Positions 1 through 10,027 of a stretch of 64,000 nucleotides of DNA are shown here, one piece after another; position 1 is the first letter of the stretch; every line of letters starts with the position of its first letter. The notes beneath the pieces were generated by a model that did not search any database, was not told where the DNA came from, and was given only the letters and a program-made list of their open reading frames with translations. The position numbers were made by a program, and so were the translations under genes. This stretch comes from Acetobacter okinawensis (GTDB taxonomy: Bacteria > Pseudomonadota > Alphaproteobacteria > Acetobacterales > Acetobacteraceae), in contig NZ_JOPJ01000006.1 of NCBI RefSeq assembly GCF_002153655.1, forward strand, positions 310,001 to 374,000, written 5' to 3'.

Positions 1-2
1 TG

Positions 3-1871
3 CTCAGCCGCTTTGGCTCGGATCAGGCTGGTGTGTCGCTCGACCGGCTGGGCGGTGTCGCCTGGCAGAACCGTAAATCCCAGATGAAGAGCCGCATCCG
101 CAATATGGCGGGTGAACTCATTCGTACCGCAGCGGCGCGCGCACTCAAGGAAGCACCAGAGCTGCTGCCGCCCGAAGGCCTGTGGGATGAATTCTGCGCC
201 CGCTTCCCCTTTGTGGAAACGGAGGACCAGTCCCGCGCCATAGTTGACGTGCTGGAGGATATGGCCTCGGGCAGACCCATGGACCGGCTGGTCTGTGGTG
301 ATGTGGGCTTTGGCAAAACCGAGGTGGCACTGCGGGCCGCGTTTGTTGCGGCCATGTCTGGTGGTCAGGTGGCGGTTGTTGTGCCCACTACGCTGCTGGC
401 CCGCCAGCATTACCGCACGTTTGCTGCCCGTTTTGAGGGCTTTCCCATAAAAGTGGCCCAGCTTTCGCGCATGGTTACCGGCAAGGATGCTACTGAGGTG
501 CGTAAGGGGCTGGCCGATGGTAGCGTGAATGTGGTGATCGGCACCCATGCCCTGCTGGCCAAGACAGTCAGTTTTGCATCACTCGAACTGCTGATTATTG
601 ATGAAGAACAGCATTTTGGCGTGTCGCATAAGGAAAAGCTGAAAGCCCTGCGCGAGGATGTGCATGTGCTGACCCTGTCCGCCACACCCTTGCCCCGTAC
701 GCTCCAGCTTTCGCTCTCGGGTGTGCGGGAGATGAGCCTGATTGCAACCCCACCAACGGACCGCTTGGCCGTGCGGACGTTCATCATGCCGTTTGACAGC
801 GTGGTGATCCGCGAGGCTATCCAGCGTGAGCGCTTCCGGGGTGGGCAGATTTTCTGCGTGGCTCCGCGCATTGAAGACCTGGACCAGATGGCCGAGCGTC
901 TGGCCTCGATTGTACCCGATGCCCGGCTGGTGCAGGCACATGGGCGGCTGTCCCCCACGGAGCTTGAGCGGGTCATGACCGAGTTTTCCGATGGTCAGTA
1001 TGACATCCTGCTCTCCACCAATATTGTGGAAAGCGGGCTGGACATGCCTGCGGTCAACACGCTTATCATCCACCGGGCCGACATGTTCGGTCTGGGGCAG
1101 CTCTACCAGCTGCGTGGTCGCGTGGGGCGTGGCAAACAGCGTGGTTACGCGTATCTCACATGGCCGCAGACACACGTACTGTCCCCTTCGGCTGAAAAAC
1201 GGCTGGAGATCATGCAGACGCTGGATACGCTGGGGGCGGGCTTTACGCTGGCATCGCACGACCTTGACCTGCGTGGTGCGGGCAACCTGCTGGGTGACCA
1301 GCAATCCGGCCATGTGCGTGAGGTGGGGATAGAACTGTACCAGCAGATGCTGGAAGATGCCGTGGCGGACCTGCGCTCCGATACAGGGCGGAATGCGGAG
1401 GATGACCGGGGCTGGACCCCCAATATTGTTATGGGTCTGCCAGTCCTTATTCCCGATGCATACGTGCCGGACCTGCCGGTGCGTCTGGGTCTTTACCGTA
1501 GAATCAGCGCGTTGGCCTCGGATGCTGAGCTTGAAGCTATGGAGGCGGAACTGGTTGACCGCTTTGGCTCAGTGCCGGATGAGGTCAAAAACCTGCTGAA
1601 TATCGTTGATCTTAAAAGACTTTGCCGTCAGGCTGGGGTGGAGCGGGTGGAGGCAGGCCCCAAAGGCATGGTGCTCCAGTTTCGCAACAACAGCTTTGCC
1701 AACCCGGCAGGGCTGGTGCAGTGGATGGGACGCTGGAAAGATGGCGTGGTACGCCTGCGCCCGGACCACAAAATGGCCGTTGTGCGGGAGTTGACCAACG
1801 TGCAGCGCATAGATCTGGCCCGCAAGGTGCTCCGGGAACTTGCCAACATGTGCACGCGTGAAATGGCCTGA
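3..1871 (+). CDS. mfd: Transcription-repair coupling factor Mfd, C-terminal part (5' truncated)
   Basis: Open reading frame running in from the left edge, so the N-terminal UvrB-homology part is missing; about 620 of a usual 1,150 residues remain. It begins in the end of the RNA polymerase-interacting region. Next comes a superfamily 2 helicase core with Walker A GDVGFGKTE near 297-320, a DEEQ Walker B near 600 and the SATPLPRTL motif. The second RecA lobe has the QLRGRVGRG motif typical of Mfd and RecG, and the C-terminal TRCF domain closes the gene. Known role of the family: a cytoplasmic ATP-driven translocase that removes stalled RNA polymerase and recruits UvrA. A GTG at position 33 is an internal codon, not the true start. 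Confidence 0.97.
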   Translation, partial: LSRFGSDQAGVSLDRLGGVAWQNRKSQMKSRIRNMAGELIRTAAARALKEAPELLPPEGLWDEFCARFPFVETEDQSRAIVDVLEDMASGRPMDRLVCGDVGFGKTEVALRAAFVAAMSGGQVAVVVPTTLLARQHYRTFAARFEGFPIKVAQLSRMVTGKDATEVRKGLADGSVNVVIGTHALLAKTVSFASLELLIIDEEQHFGVSHKEKLKALREDVHVLTLSATPLPRTLQLSLSGVREMSLIATPPTDRLAVRTFIMPFDSVVIREAIQRERFRGGQIFCVAPRIEDLDQMAERLASIVPDARLVQAHGRLSPTELERVMTEFSDGQYDILLSTNIVESGLDMPAVNTLIIHRADMFGLGQLYQLRGRVGRGKQRGYAYLTWPQTHVLSPSAEKRLEIMQTLDTLGAGFTLASHDLDLRGAGNLLGDQQSGHVREVGIELYQQMLEDAVADLRSDTGRNAEDDRGWTPNIVMGLPVLIPDAYVPDLPVRLGLYRRISALASDAELEAMEAELVDRFGSVPDEVKNLLNIVDLKRLCRQAGVERVEAGPKGMVLQFRNNSFANPAGLVQWMGRWKDGVVRLRPDHKMAVVRELTNVQRIDLARKVLRELANMCTREMA

Positions 1872-1909
1872 ATAGCAGGCCGCACGGCTCTGTTTTTAAA
1901 ATATAAAAA

Positions 1910-1942
1910 CCCCTGCGCATGTTTGAGTTACATGCGCAGGGG
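1910..1942 (-). terminator. Intrinsic terminator of the minus-strand secreted protein gene
   Basis: A 12 bp perfect stem (CCCCTGCGCATG pairs with its complement at 1931-1942) with a 9 nt loop. Read on the minus strand it is followed by a T-rich tract (1898-1909). It lies directly after the stop of the minus-strand gene at 1949. On the plus strand the U-tract is poor, so it would serve mfd only weakly. Confidence 0.75.
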
Positions 1943-1948
1943 GGGCAG

Positions 1949-2875
1949 TTATTTTATGGGGAGCGGAAAGCCGTTCACGGTCAGCACGCCACCCGTCCAT
2001 GTGGTGTCCCACGTATTCTGCTCGCCAGAGCGGTGGCTGACCAGCCTGCCCAGAACAAGGCCCGCAGCCAGCTTCATCTGGCGGGCAGTTCGTGCTTTTT
2101 CTATCAGCTCTTCCAGATTGGTGATTTCCAAATGTCCGGAGGCGGACGTGGCGGCGACATCCCCGGTTAGCGTTGCCTGACCATGCCCCTGTAGTCGCAC
2201 TGTGCCCTCAGAGGCTTCAAAATTGCTAATGGTGGCATGCACGGCAGGGGCTGCGGTACTGCGCCCGCCCACGGCGCTGATAAGTGCCGGAATTTCCGCC
2301 GTGGGGAGTGAGAAGGTCGCCTGAGCCGCAGAAGGCAGGAGTTGCTGGTTGGCCACGTTGTGGAAGGACAGGCCGCTCATGCTCAGCGAGGCCGAACTGG
2401 TGTGTGGGCCTGCCGCGCCCTGCATCTGGTAGCGCGCGGTTGCCACGTTAACGTGGGCGGCACCGTGGTCGATGGTCGCGTTGTTCCATGTCAGATCGTA
2501 AGCCGCACCGGACTGCAAGCCCGCGACAACCTGTTTGCCCTGTTCCGTCAGCCACTGGGTGCATGCGGCGTTGTGCAGGCCGGTCATGGCGGACACCAGC
2601 AGCAGGGATGCGGCCTGCGCCAGATCCTGTGTAGCCTGCGCGCTGGATGCCCGGCCAGCAAAGACCAGTTTTTTGACATGCAGGCTGGTGGTCCCGTTGG
2701 GAGCACTCACACTCAGGTCATGGTAGATCAGGCCTTTGGGCGTGTCTTCCTCAGAACTTGCGTGAACAGTCGCGCAGCCCGCTGGCGGGGCGGCAAGGGC
2801 GGTTTCTGCCGGGGCGATGGCGCACAGACTCACGACCCCGAGAAGATGGAGGGAAAAAGGAGAGTTCTGCTTCAT
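1949..2875 (-). CDS. Secreted or periplasmic protein of unknown function, DUF2125-like C-terminus
   Basis: 308 residues. The N-terminus is a clear Sec signal peptide: a Lys near the start, a hydrophobic stretch and an ALAAPPAG cleavage region near residue 30. The rest alternates short polar beta-type segments. The C-terminal third (GHGQATLTGDV, then a helical stretch, then TWTGGVLTVNGFPLP) has the shape of DUF2125/AsmA-like alphaproteobacterial proteins; this is recalled resemblance, not a search result. It is convergent with mfd, separated by an intrinsic terminator, and divergent from the SBF transporter. No catalytic motif is visible. Codon use matches its neighbours. Confidence 0.75.
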   Translation of the reverse strand: MKQNSPFSLHLLGVVSLCAIAPAETALAAPPAGCATVHASSEEDTPKGLIYHDLSVSAPNGTTSLHVKKLVFAGRASSAQATQDLAQAASLLLVSAMTGLHNAACTQWLTEQGKQVVAGLQSGAAYDLTWNNATIDHGAAHVNVATARYQMQGAAGPHTSSASLSMSGLSFHNVANQQLLPSAAQATFSLPTAEIPALISAVGGRSTAAPAVHATISNFEASEGTVRLQGHGQATLTGDVAATSASGHLEITNLEELIEKARTARQMKLAAGLVLGRLVSHRSGEQNTWDTTWTGGVLTVNGFPLPIK

Positions 2876-2942
2876 TTCGCAAGGAAGGTGCCGTAAGTAA
2901 AAATTGCAGGCAACACAAGATTATCATGGAAGAGCCACAACC

Positions 2943-3935
2943 GTGCGGTTTTTGAAGATTGACCCCTTTTTGCTGGGGCTGCTGACCTCTGTTCTGCTGG
3001 CAACTGTTGTGCCGTGCCATGGGGCGGCGGTGCCGGTTTTTCACTGGTTGTCGGTCGGGCTGATTGCCTTGATGTTTTTTTTGCAAGGTGCCCGCCTGTC
3101 GCGCAAGGCAGTGCTGGACGGGGTGGTGGCATGGAAGCTGCACCTGCTTATTCTGGCATGCACGTTTGTTTTGTTCCCGCTACTGGGGCTTGCAGCGCAC
3201 GCCCTGTTCCCCGGCCTGTTGCAGCCTGACATCTGGATGGGGGTGCTCTTTTTGTGCTGCCTGCCTTCCACGGTGCAGTCCTCCATCGCCTTTACTTCCA
3301 TTGGTGGGGGCAATGTGCCTGCGGCGGTGTGTGCGGCTACCGCCTCCAACGTATTTGGTATTTTTATTACGCCGGTGCTGGTGGGGCTGGTGCTGAGCCA
3401 GCACGGGCAGGCAACGGGTAACCCGCTGGATATTGTGTACCAGTTGCTGCTCCCCTTCATTCTGGGGCAGGTGTTGCAGCCGTGGCTTGGGGCATGGGCA
3501 CACCGGAACAAGAAAATCCTTTCTTTTTCTGACCGTGGTTCGGTTCTGGTCGTTGTGTACGCAGCATTCAGCGATGCGGTTATGCAGGGGTTGTGGCATC
3601 GCCTGCCTCTGGCAGAGCTGGGGCTGATCGCGGTGGTTGACAGCGCATTGCTGTTTGCTGTGCTGGGGCTGACCATTTTTGGTGGCCGCCTGATTGGCCT
3701 GCCGCTCAAGGACGAAATTGCCGTTGTGTTCTGTGGCTCCAAAAAAACGCTGGCCTCTGGCGTGCCTATGGCCAATGTCCTGTTCCCGCCTGCCTCTGTG
3801 GGGGTTATTGTTCTGCCGCTCATGCTGTATCACCAGATCCAGCTTTTTGTCTGTGCTGTGCTGGCCCGCAGGTTTGCGCGGCTGAGCGCAGCACAGGAAA
3901 ATACCCCTGCAATGCCAGTGCGCAAGGCGGGTTAA
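2943..3935 (+). CDS. Bile acid:sodium symporter family (SBF-like, YfeH type) transporter
   Basis: About 330 residues with nine or ten hydrophobic segments and almost no soluble domain. The segments around LPSTVQSSIAFTSIGGGN and the later FCGSKKTLASGVPMA match the SBF-like family (PF13593, YfeH) rather than classical NTCP transporters. The frame is open from a TTG at 2904, but a GTG at 2943 is preceded by GGAAGAG at good spacing and places the first membrane segment right after the start, so I prefer it. Substrate unknown; the family is a sodium/organic anion-type inner-membrane carrier. Downstream, a PLP decarboxylase begins 40 bases later and may be co-transcribed. Confidence 0.85.
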   Translation: MRFLKIDPFLLGLLTSVLLATVVPCHGAAVPVFHWLSVGLIALMFFLQGARLSRKAVLDGVVAWKLHLLILACTFVLFPLLGLAAHALFPGLLQPDIWMGVLFLCCLPSTVQSSIAFTSIGGGNVPAAVCAATASNVFGIFITPVLVGLVLSQHGQATGNPLDIVYQLLLPFILGQVLQPWLGAWAHRNKKILSFSDRGSVLVVVYAAFSDAVMQGLWHRLPLAELGLIAVVDSALLFAVLGLTIFGGRLIGLPLKDEIAVVFCGSKKTLASGVPMANVLFPPASVGVIVLPLMLYHQIQLFVCAVLARRFARLSAAQENTPAMPVRKAG

Positions 3936-3975
3936 GGGGTATCTGTTTTGACTGTATGCAAGGGGGAGTGTGGTT

Positions 3976-5451
3976 GTGGCGGGTCTGGATCCTGAAGACT
4001 GGGAAGAACTGAAAGCTCAGGGACACCAGATGCTTGATGAGATGCTGGAGAACATCCGCCACGTATCTCAGGGGCCAGTCTGGCAACCCATGCCTGCTTC
4101 GGTGCGGGATGCTTTTAAAACAGCCCCTCTGCCCGATGCAGGGCAGGAACTGGGGGATCTGTACCAACAGTTCACGACCATGGTGCAACCCTATGCGGTG
4201 GGGAACCGGCACCCGCGCTTTATGGGGTGGGTGCATGGGGGCGGCACGGCGCAGGGCATGCTGGCTGACATGCTGGCCGCAGGGCTGAACGCCAATCTGG
4301 GTGGGCGCGACCATGCACCGGTGGAAGTCGAGCGTATGGTTGTCCGCTGGGCGGCGGAGATGTTTGGCTTCCCCCCCGATGCAACCGGGGTACTGGTAAC
4401 CGGCTCATCCATGGCCAATTTTATTGCCATACTGACCGCGACCCGTAATGTGGTGGATGGGCAGGATATGCGCCTCCACGGCATTGGGGGGCGCAGGCTG
4501 GTCGGATATGCGGGCGAGAGTGCGCATGGCTGCGTGGCCCGTGCGTTTGATATGGCTGGACTGGGTGAGCACGCCCTGCGCCGCGTCCCGCTGAATGCGG
4601 CGTGCCAGATGGATACTGTCGCCCTGGAGCAGCTGATTGCACAGGATAGGGCAGATGGTTTTGAGCCTTTTCTGGTCGTAGGTACGGCTGGTACGGTCGA
4701 TACCGGCAGCATTGACCCGTTGAACGCGCTGGCTGATCTGGCCGGGCGCGAGGGGCTGTGGTTCCATGTTGATGGTGCGTTTGGCGCGCTGGCAAGGCTG
4801 GCGCCTGATCTGGCGCCTTTGCTTGCGGGCCTTGAGCGGGCCGACAGTCTGGCCTTTGATTTTCATAAATGGGCACAGGTCCCCTACGATGCGGGCTGTG
4901 TGCTGGTGCGCGAGCCGGGCAGGCAGGCCGCAGCGTTTGCGCAATCGCTCGCCTACCTCTCGCGCGAGGATAGGGGGCTTGCCGCCGGGGCTCCTTGGTT
5001 CTGTGACCTTGGGCCAGACCTCTCCCGCGGGTTTCGTGCTCTCAAGGTCTGGTTTGCATTGGCCGGATTCGGAACGGACAGGCTGGGGCAGGTTGTCACC
5101 CAGAGTTGTGCGCTGGCACGTGGGTTGGCCGGGCAGGTGCAAACCAGTGTGCACCTGCAACTGCTTGCCCCCGTTACGCTGAATGTCGTCTGCTTCAGGG
5201 TGGTTACGCCCGAAGTGGAGGATCTGGACTGGCTGAATGGTGAACTGGTGAAGGATCTACAGGTCAGCGGCATTGTTGCTCCATCCACCACGCGGATCGG
5301 TGGTGTGCTGGCAATCCGCGTGGCTCTGGTCAACCACCGCACGACCGAGACGGATGTGACCATTCTGCTTGATACCCTGCACTCCTTCATGGAAGTGCGT
5401 CTGGCGCAGGTGAGGATGATGAAGCTGGTGGAAGAACAGATGCAGGCTTAA
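3976..5451 (+). CDS. Pyridoxal-phosphate-dependent decarboxylase (group II, aromatic/aspartate/glutamate type)
   Basis: About 491 residues, normal length for group II decarboxylases. The cofactor signature is visible: HVDGAFGA (Asp contacting the pyridine nitrogen) and DFHKW, whose Lys (codon at 4867) should form the Schiff base. Similar proteins decarboxylate tyrosine, tryptophan, DOPA or aspartate; the substrate cannot be read from sequence. The GTG at 3970 lies almost on the AGGGGGAG ribosome site (3961-3968), so the GTG at 3976, about 7 bases downstream, is the better start. The 3' end overlaps the stop of the convergent cobT gene by four bases. The transporter immediately upstream could supply or export a related compound (inference). 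Confidence 0.88.
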   Translation: MAGLDPEDWEELKAQGHQMLDEMLENIRHVSQGPVWQPMPASVRDAFKTAPLPDAGQELGDLYQQFTTMVQPYAVGNRHPRFMGWVHGGGTAQGMLADMLAAGLNANLGGRDHAPVEVERMVVRWAAEMFGFPPDATGVLVTGSSMANFIAILTATRNVVDGQDMRLHGIGGRRLVGYAGESAHGCVARAFDMAGLGEHALRRVPLNAACQMDTVALEQLIAQDRADGFEPFLVVGTAGTVDTGSIDPLNALADLAGREGLWFHVDGAFGALARLAPDLAPLLAGLERADSLAFDFHKWAQVPYDAGCVLVREPGRQAAAFAQSLAYLSREDRGLAAGAPWFCDLGPDLSRGFRALKVWFALAGFGTDRLGQVVTQSCALARGLAGQVQTSVHLQLLAPVTLNVVCFRVVTPEVEDLDWLNGELVKDLQVSGIVAPSTTRIGGVLAIRVALVNHRTTETDVTILLDTLHSFMEVRLAQVRMMKLVEEQMQA

Positions 5452-7358
5452 GCGCGCCTGTGCGTACGTTTTTCATCAAACAGGGCAGAAAGGGACTGAA
5501 GCATGGTGCCGCCCAGTTCCTCTGCATCGGTAATGGTCACTGCGCGCTGGTAATAGCGGGTCACGTCATGACCAATGCCAATGGCTGTCAGTTCCACCGG
5601 GCTGCGGTTTTCAATCATATGGATGACCTCGCGCAGGTGGTCCTCAAGGTATGAGGCGGGGTTGACCGACAGCGTACTGTCATCCACCGGAGCGCCATCC
5701 GAGATAACCATCAGAATCTTGCGGGCCTCGGGGCGGCTCTTCACCCTGCGCCATGCCCAGAGCAGGGCCTCGCCGTCTATGTTTTCCTTCAGCAGCCCCT
5801 CGCGCAGCATCAGGCCCAGATTGGTGCGTGCGCGCCGCCACGGTGTGTCTGCACCCTTGTAAACAATATGGCGCAGGTCATTCAGGCGGCCGGGGTTTTC
5901 GGGCTTGTTGTTCTGCACCCAGAGTTCGCGGCTTTGGCCACCTTTCCATGCGCGGGTGGTAAAGCCCAGAATTTCCACCTTGACGCCACAGCGCTCCAGC
6001 GTGCGGGCCAGAATATCCCCGCAGGATGCAGCAACGGAAATGGGGCGCCCGCGCATGGAGCCGGAATTGTCGATCAGCAGGGTGACAACCGTGTCGCGGA
6101 ACTCCGTGTCTTTCTCCTGCTTGTAGGAAAGGGAGAGGCGGGGGTTGACCACAATGCGTGACAGCCTGCCAGCATCCAGCATGCCCTCTTCAAGGTCAAA
6201 CGACCACGAGCGGGTCTGCTGTGCCATCAGGCGGCGCTGGAGCCGGTTGGCAAGGCGGGAGACAACCCCGTGCAGTGTGGCAAGCTGAAGGTCCAACTGG
6301 TGCCGCAGGCGCGAAAGTTCGTCAGGGTCACACAGGTTTTCGGCCAGAATTTCTTCATCAAAACTGGTGGTGTAGGCGTGGTAGCCCTTTGCTGTCTGCC
6401 CTGCTTCGATATCCTTGCGGTTGCCCGGCCCTGCGGCGTCTCCTGTTCCTTCGGCCGAACCCGATTCCTGCTCTACTTCTGGGGTGTTGTCAGCCGCATC
6501 TGCGCTCCCAGCCATAAGCTGGGGCTCGGAGACTGCGTCCGACAGGTCGGGGGCGGCACCAGATGTGTCATCTTGCTGTTCGGGTGGGGGCTGGTCGCTT
6601 TCGTCATCATTGGAATCAGGGGCTGTACCGGATGTGTCCTCCTCATCCTCCTGATCGGAGAGGGAGTCGTCATCAGTCAGGGCGCAGGCCGCCAGCAGTT
6701 TGCGTGCCGCGCGGGAATAGGCCTTCTGGCTGTCCTGATCGGCGGCCAGTGTGTCCAATGCGTCCAGCGCATCCTGCGGTAATGTGCGCTTCCACTGCTC
6801 CATAATGGTGCGTGCGGAGTCGGGCAGAGGGATGCCGGTCAGCTTTTCACGCGCAAGCAGTTCAAGCCCGACAATGGGGGAAAGCTGGGCCGCATCGGTC
6901 ATGTGTTCCAGACCGGCGGCATGGATTTCCTGTTCAAGCCTCTGGCGCAGGTTGGCGGCAACGCCCTTCATGTGGCGTGCCCCTACGGCCTCCACGCGGG
7001 CCTGCTCCAGTGCGTCATACACCTCACGCGCAATGGTATCTGCCGGACGGCGGGCGGCATGCAGGTCAAAGTCATGGTGCTTCAGGCGCAGGGCCTGTGC
7101 ATCGGCAGCCCCGCGTAGGCGCTGGGCTTCTTCCTCGTTTAAATTCAGGGAGGGGGAGGAGAGGCGGATTTTCTCCCCCAGACTGATCGGGGCCATGGGC
7201 ATGTTGCCGCTATGGAACGAGACATCCGCCTCCTTGCGGCCACCAAGGGCGCGCAGGGTTGCCTCCGTTGCCTGTTTGAAGGCATCTGCCCGTTTTTCCG
7301 CTTCCTCGCGTGAGAGGCGGATGGGGCTGTTGCCCCTGTCTTTTGCCGGATCAGCCAT
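5448..7358 (-). CDS. cobT: Cobaltochelatase subunit CobT (VWA domain)
   Basis: 636 residues. The N-terminal helical region (1-225) is followed by a strongly acidic, low-complexity linker (about 229-320). The C-terminal half has a von Willebrand A domain with an intact MIDAS motif DNSGS at residues 430-434. Known role: with the AAA+ partner CobS it forms a MoxR-like chaperone complex that drives ATP-dependent cobalt insertion into hydrogenobyrinate diamide by CobN in the aerobic cobalamin pathway. cobN is not in this window. It starts 29 bases after cobS with an AGGGGGCG ribosome site, so the two are surely co-expressed. Its stop overlaps that of the decarboxylase. Confidence 0.95.
   Translation of the reverse strand: MADPAKDRGNSPIRLSREEAEKRADAFKQATEATLRALGGRKEADVSFHSGNMPMAPISLGEKIRLSSPSLNLNEEEAQRLRGAADAQALRLKHHDFDLHAARRPADTIAREVYDALEQARVEAVGARHMKGVAANLRQRLEQEIHAAGLEHMTDAAQLSPIVGLELLAREKLTGIPLPDSARTIMEQWKRTLPQDALDALDTLAADQDSQKAYSRAARKLLAACALTDDDSLSDQEDEEDTSGTAPDSNDDESDQPPPEQQDDTSGAAPDLSDAVSEPQLMAGSADAADNTPEVEQESGSAEGTGDAAGPGNRKDIEAGQTAKGYHAYTTSFDEEILAENLCDPDELSRLRHQLDLQLATLHGVVSRLANRLQRRLMAQQTRSWSFDLEEGMLDAGRLSRIVVNPRLSLSYKQEKDTEFRDTVVTLLIDNSGSMRGRPISVAASCGDILARTLERCGVKVEILGFTTRAWKGGQSRELWVQNNKPENPGRLNDLRHIVYKGADTPWRRARTNLGLMLREGLLKENIDGEALLWAWRRVKSRPEARKILMVISDGAPVDDSTLSVNPASYLEDHLREVIHMIENRSPVELTAIGIGHDVTRYYQRAVTITDAEELGGTMLQSLSALFDEKRTHRRA
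6429..6674 (-). repeat. Acidic, imperfectly duplicated linker inside CobT
   Basis: The segment encodes about 80 residues rich in Asp, Glu, Ser and Pro between the helical and VWA domains. It contains an imperfect repeat: [12 protein letters not shown] and, about 23 residues later, [12 protein letters not shown]. CobT proteins generally carry an acidic linker here; the duplication is what is seen in this copy. Confidence 0.7.
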
Positions 7359-7387
7359 AACGCCCCCTGTCTGTTTTTACCGTTTTT

Positions 7388-8395
7388 TCAGGCTGCGTGT
7401 TTGGGCAGGGGGCTGCTGTTGAAGCAGCGCTGATAATACTCGGCCACCATGCCGCGTTCTGCCTCATCACATTTATTGAGGAATGTGACGCGGAAGGCGA
7501 AGGCGATGTCTTTGAAAATACGGTCATTTTCGGCCCACGCAATAACAGAGCGCGGGGACATGACAGTGGACAGGTCACCGGCCATAAACCCGGCCCGTGT
7601 CAGCCCGGCCAGTGCAACCATGTTGTCAATTTTTTCGCGCCCGGCCTTGTCATCCTCAGCAATGCCCAGACGGGAGCAGACAATGCCCACCTCCTGTTTG
7701 TGGGGCAGGTAGTTGAGCGAGGTCACGATGTTCCACCGGTCCATCTGCCCCTGATTGATCTGCTGGGTGCCGTGGTACAGGCCGGTTGTGTCCCCCAGAC
7801 CGACCGTGTTGGCGGTGGAAAACAGACGGAACCACGGGTTGGGGGTAATGACGCGGTTCTGGTCCAGCAGGGTCAGCTTGCCTTCCACTTCCAGAATACG
7901 CTGGATGACGAACATAACGTCCGGGCGCCCTGCATCATATTCATCAAACACCAGCGCGCAGGGGCGTTGCAGGCACCATGGCAGCAACCCTTCCTGAAAC
8001 TCGGTAACCTGCTGGCCGTCCTTGACCACAATGGCGTCCTTGCCCACCAGATCAATGCGCGAGACATGGCTGTCCAGATTGATGCGGATGCACGGCCAGT
8101 TCAGGCGTGCGGCAACCTGCTCCACATGGGAGGATTTGCCCGTGCCATGGAAGCCCTGCACCATAACGCGGCGGTTAAAGGCAAAGCCTGCCAGAATGGC
8201 CAGTGTTGTATCATGGTCAAACAGATAGGCCGTATCAACCGGGGGGACGTGCTCGGTACGGAGGGAGAAGGCAGGCACCATCAGATCGGATTCGATCCCG
8301 AACACATCGCGGACGCTGACTTGCACATCCGGTACGGAAACCGCCGAAATGGGCGGAAGATCAAGAGCTGCTGTCTGGGGGCTGGAATCCGTCAT
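7388..8395 (-). CDS. cobS: Cobaltochelatase subunit CobS (AAA+ ATPase)
   Basis: 335 residues, the usual CobS length. A single AAA+ module of the MoxR/CbbQ type is seen: Walker A GFHGTGKS (81-88), Walker B LVFDEYD (ending at 154) and the sensor-region [14 protein letters not shown]. The protein is known to form hexameric rings with CobT that power cobalt insertion by CobN. It sits between the J-domain gene (67 bases upstream) and cobT (29 bases downstream) on one strand, so a three-gene unit is likely. No strong ribosome site precedes the ATG at 8395. Confidence 0.96.
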   Translation of the reverse strand: MTDSSPQTAALDLPPISAVSVPDVQVSVRDVFGIESDLMVPAFSLRTEHVPPVDTAYLFDHDTTLAILAGFAFNRRVMVQGFHGTGKSSHVEQVAARLNWPCIRINLDSHVSRIDLVGKDAIVVKDGQQVTEFQEGLLPWCLQRPCALVFDEYDAGRPDVMFVIQRILEVEGKLTLLDQNRVITPNPWFRLFSTANTVGLGDTTGLYHGTQQINQGQMDRWNIVTSLNYLPHKQEVGIVCSRLGIAEDDKAGREKIDNMVALAGLTRAGFMAGDLSTVMSPRSVIAWAENDRIFKDIAFAFRVTFLNKCDEAERGMVAEYYQRCFNSSPLPKHAA

Positions 8396-8462
8396 GATTA
8401 TCCGTCTGATCGTAAGGGGTTCAAAACAAAACCGGCAGGGCGCACCGGAGCAGGATACATGA

Positions 8463-9074
8463 TCAGCCTGCTTTTTCGAGTTCTTCTGTCTGTAGGTGTG
8501 CCTTCACAATAGTGAAGGCAACATTGATTTTTTTCAGCCGTTCCTCGGATGCCAGATCGCCCTGATTGGTGTCCGGGTGGTGTTTGCGGGCCAGTGCGCG
8601 GTAATGCGCCTTGGCGTCCACCATTGTTACGGGCCAGTCCAGCCCAAGAATGGCCAGCGGCTCGCGCAGGTGTGCGGGTATGCGTGGTTCGGCCTGTGCA
8701 CGGGCACGCTCGGCACGGGCACGGCGATTCTGGCCCAGAATGTCCAGCGGGTCCAGAATGTCTTCCTCGTTTGGCATGGTGCGTTTGCCCGGACCGGGGC
8801 CCTGCCCGAACGTCCATGTCGGCCGGTCCCAGCTGATGTCTGCGCGCAGGTGGGCTTCGATCTGGCCGGGGGACATGCCTTTGTAGTAGTCCCAGCGCGC
8901 ATTATATTCACGGACATGCTCAAGGCAGAACCAATAATACTGGTTCAGGCTATCGCGCGAACGAGGCGCACGGTATCCTGCCGGCTTTGTGCAGTCCGGC
9001 ATGTCGCAGCAGCGCTGCGGCGCGTTGGGATCGGGATCAAACGCGCGGGGACGGGTGTTCCTTCGCTTCATCAT
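8463..9074 (-). CDS. J-domain (DnaJ-like) protein with C-terminal J domain
   Basis: 203 residues. The J domain is at the C-terminus (about 140-200) with the diagnostic HPD at 166-168, so it can be expected to stimulate an Hsp70 (DnaK). The N-terminal half carries Cys22, Cys23, Cys28 and Cys50 with a nearby His, which could bind metal (inference). It lacks the Gly/Phe and zinc-finger regions of true DnaJ. It is first in a minus-strand unit with cobS and cobT and divergent from bolA, an arrangement common in Alphaproteobacteria. This suggests Hsp70-assisted assembly or remodelling of the CobST complex, which is not proven. Confidence 0.9.
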   Translation of the reverse strand: MMKRRNTRPRAFDPDPNAPQRCCDMPDCTKPAGYRAPRSRDSLNQYYWFCLEHVREYNARWDYYKGMSPGQIEAHLRADISWDRPTWTFGQGPGPGKRTMPNEEDILDPLDILGQNRRARAERARAQAEPRIPAHLREPLAILGLDWPVTMVDAKAHYRALARKHHPDTNQGDLASEERLKKINVAFTIVKAHLQTEELEKAG

Positions 9075-9125
9075 TCATCGTTATTTGCGTTGCAAATGCT
9101 TTGGTCGCAAGAGGTGAGTTGCCAT

Positions 9126-9464
9126 ATGAGCAGTCTTTCGCAGTCCGCATCAGCCCCGGTATCGGCCGCTCCACGCGCGCAGCGGGTGCGCAAAGTGCTG
9201 GAAACAGCGCTTTTTCCCACCCGGCTGGACATTCAGGACGAGAGCGCACGCCATGCCCACCATGTGGAGCAGACACGTGGCCCCAACGCCGGAGCAACGG
9301 AGACCCACTTCCGTCTTTATATTGTATCGCCCGTTTTTGAGGGCATGAATCGCGTTGCGCGTTCGCGCAAGGTGCATGACCTGCTGGCGGTCGAACTGGC
9401 GGATGGCCTGCATGCTCTGGCCCTGACCCTGCGGACCCCGGCGGAAGAAGAGGCTGTTGTATGA
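9126..9464 (+). CDS. bolA: BolA family protein
   Basis: 112 residues. The BolA fold is recognisable from FPTRLDIQDESARHAHH, then ETHFRLYIVSP, then GMNRVARSRKVHDLL and a final helix rich in Leu. The conserved His of the (V/I)xDESxxH segment is present. BolA proteins partner with monothiol glutaredoxins in iron-sulfur trafficking and regulation. The frame is open far upstream through the antisense of the J-domain gene; the ATG at 9126 with GAGGTGAG about eight bases before it is the sensible start. The stop overlaps the next start as ATGA. Confidence 0.93.
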   Translation: MSSLSQSASAPVSAAPRAQRVRKVLETALFPTRLDIQDESARHAHHVEQTRGPNAGATETHFRLYIVSPVFEGMNRVARSRKVHDLLAVELADGLHALALTLRTPAEEEAVV

Positions 9465-10027
9465 GTGCGGGTCTGCTCCGGCGGCGTAACCTGCTTGCTC
9501 TGGCACCTTTGCTACTGGCGGCCTGCGCCACCACGGCGGGGGTGGAGAGCCCCCCCAATGCTGCGGCAGTCAGCCGGGTAGAGGCCTATTTTAGAACCGT
9601 TAACCTGCACGATGCGCCGTTTACGCAGGTCTGGCCCAATGGCTCTGTAGGGAGCGGGCTGATTACCTACCGCCCCGGCGCGCTGGATATGCGCTTTACC
9701 ACCCCGCATGAGATGGAACTCAGGGCATCTGAACGCTCTGCCGTGTTCACGGATGCGCAGAATGGGTCCGAGACCCATATAGGTCTGGCACACAGCGCGC
9801 TGGGCCTGCTGCTGGGTAACCCTGTGCGCCTGTCCGGTCCTGTTATGGTTACGGATGTGCAGCAGCCCCCCGGTATGCTCCAGCTCTCGCTCACCAGAGC
9901 GGAAAACCCCTCCCAAGGGCTGGTGACCCTGCGATTTAAGGACGCGGGAGGGCGTTTAACACTTTATGATGTGCGCATTCTGGATGCGCAGCGCAAACTT
10001 ACGCAAATTCGACTGGACCCGGCGTAA
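9461..10027 (+). CDS. LolA-family outer-membrane lipoprotein carrier-like protein with lipobox
   Basis: 188 residues. The N-terminus has RRR, a hydrophobic run and a lipobox LLAAC with Cys22, so it should be a lipoprotein. The mature part resembles the LolA/LolB beta-barrel fold (YFRTVNL, then the [11 protein letters not shown] strand, [12 protein letters not shown], and a C-terminal [11 protein letters not shown]). LolA proper is soluble; a lipidated member is closer in style to LolB, so the exact role in lipoprotein delivery to the outer membrane is uncertain. Translationally coupled to bolA (ATGA). The 3' end overlaps convergent lipB by 29 bases. Confidence 0.75.
   Translation: MSAGLLRRRNLLALAPLLLAACATTAGVESPPNAAAVSRVEAYFRTVNLHDAPFTQVWPNGSVGSGLITYRPGALDMRFTTPHEMELRASERSAVFTDAQNGSETHIGLAHSALGLLLGNPVRLSGPVMVTDVQQPPGMLQLSLTRAENPSQGLVTLRFKDAGGRLTLYDVRILDAQRKLTQIRLDPA

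Noticed and set aside
8496-9125. Long upstream extension of bolA
   Set aside because: Antisense to the J-domain gene and without homology; BolA starts at 9126 with a ribosome site.
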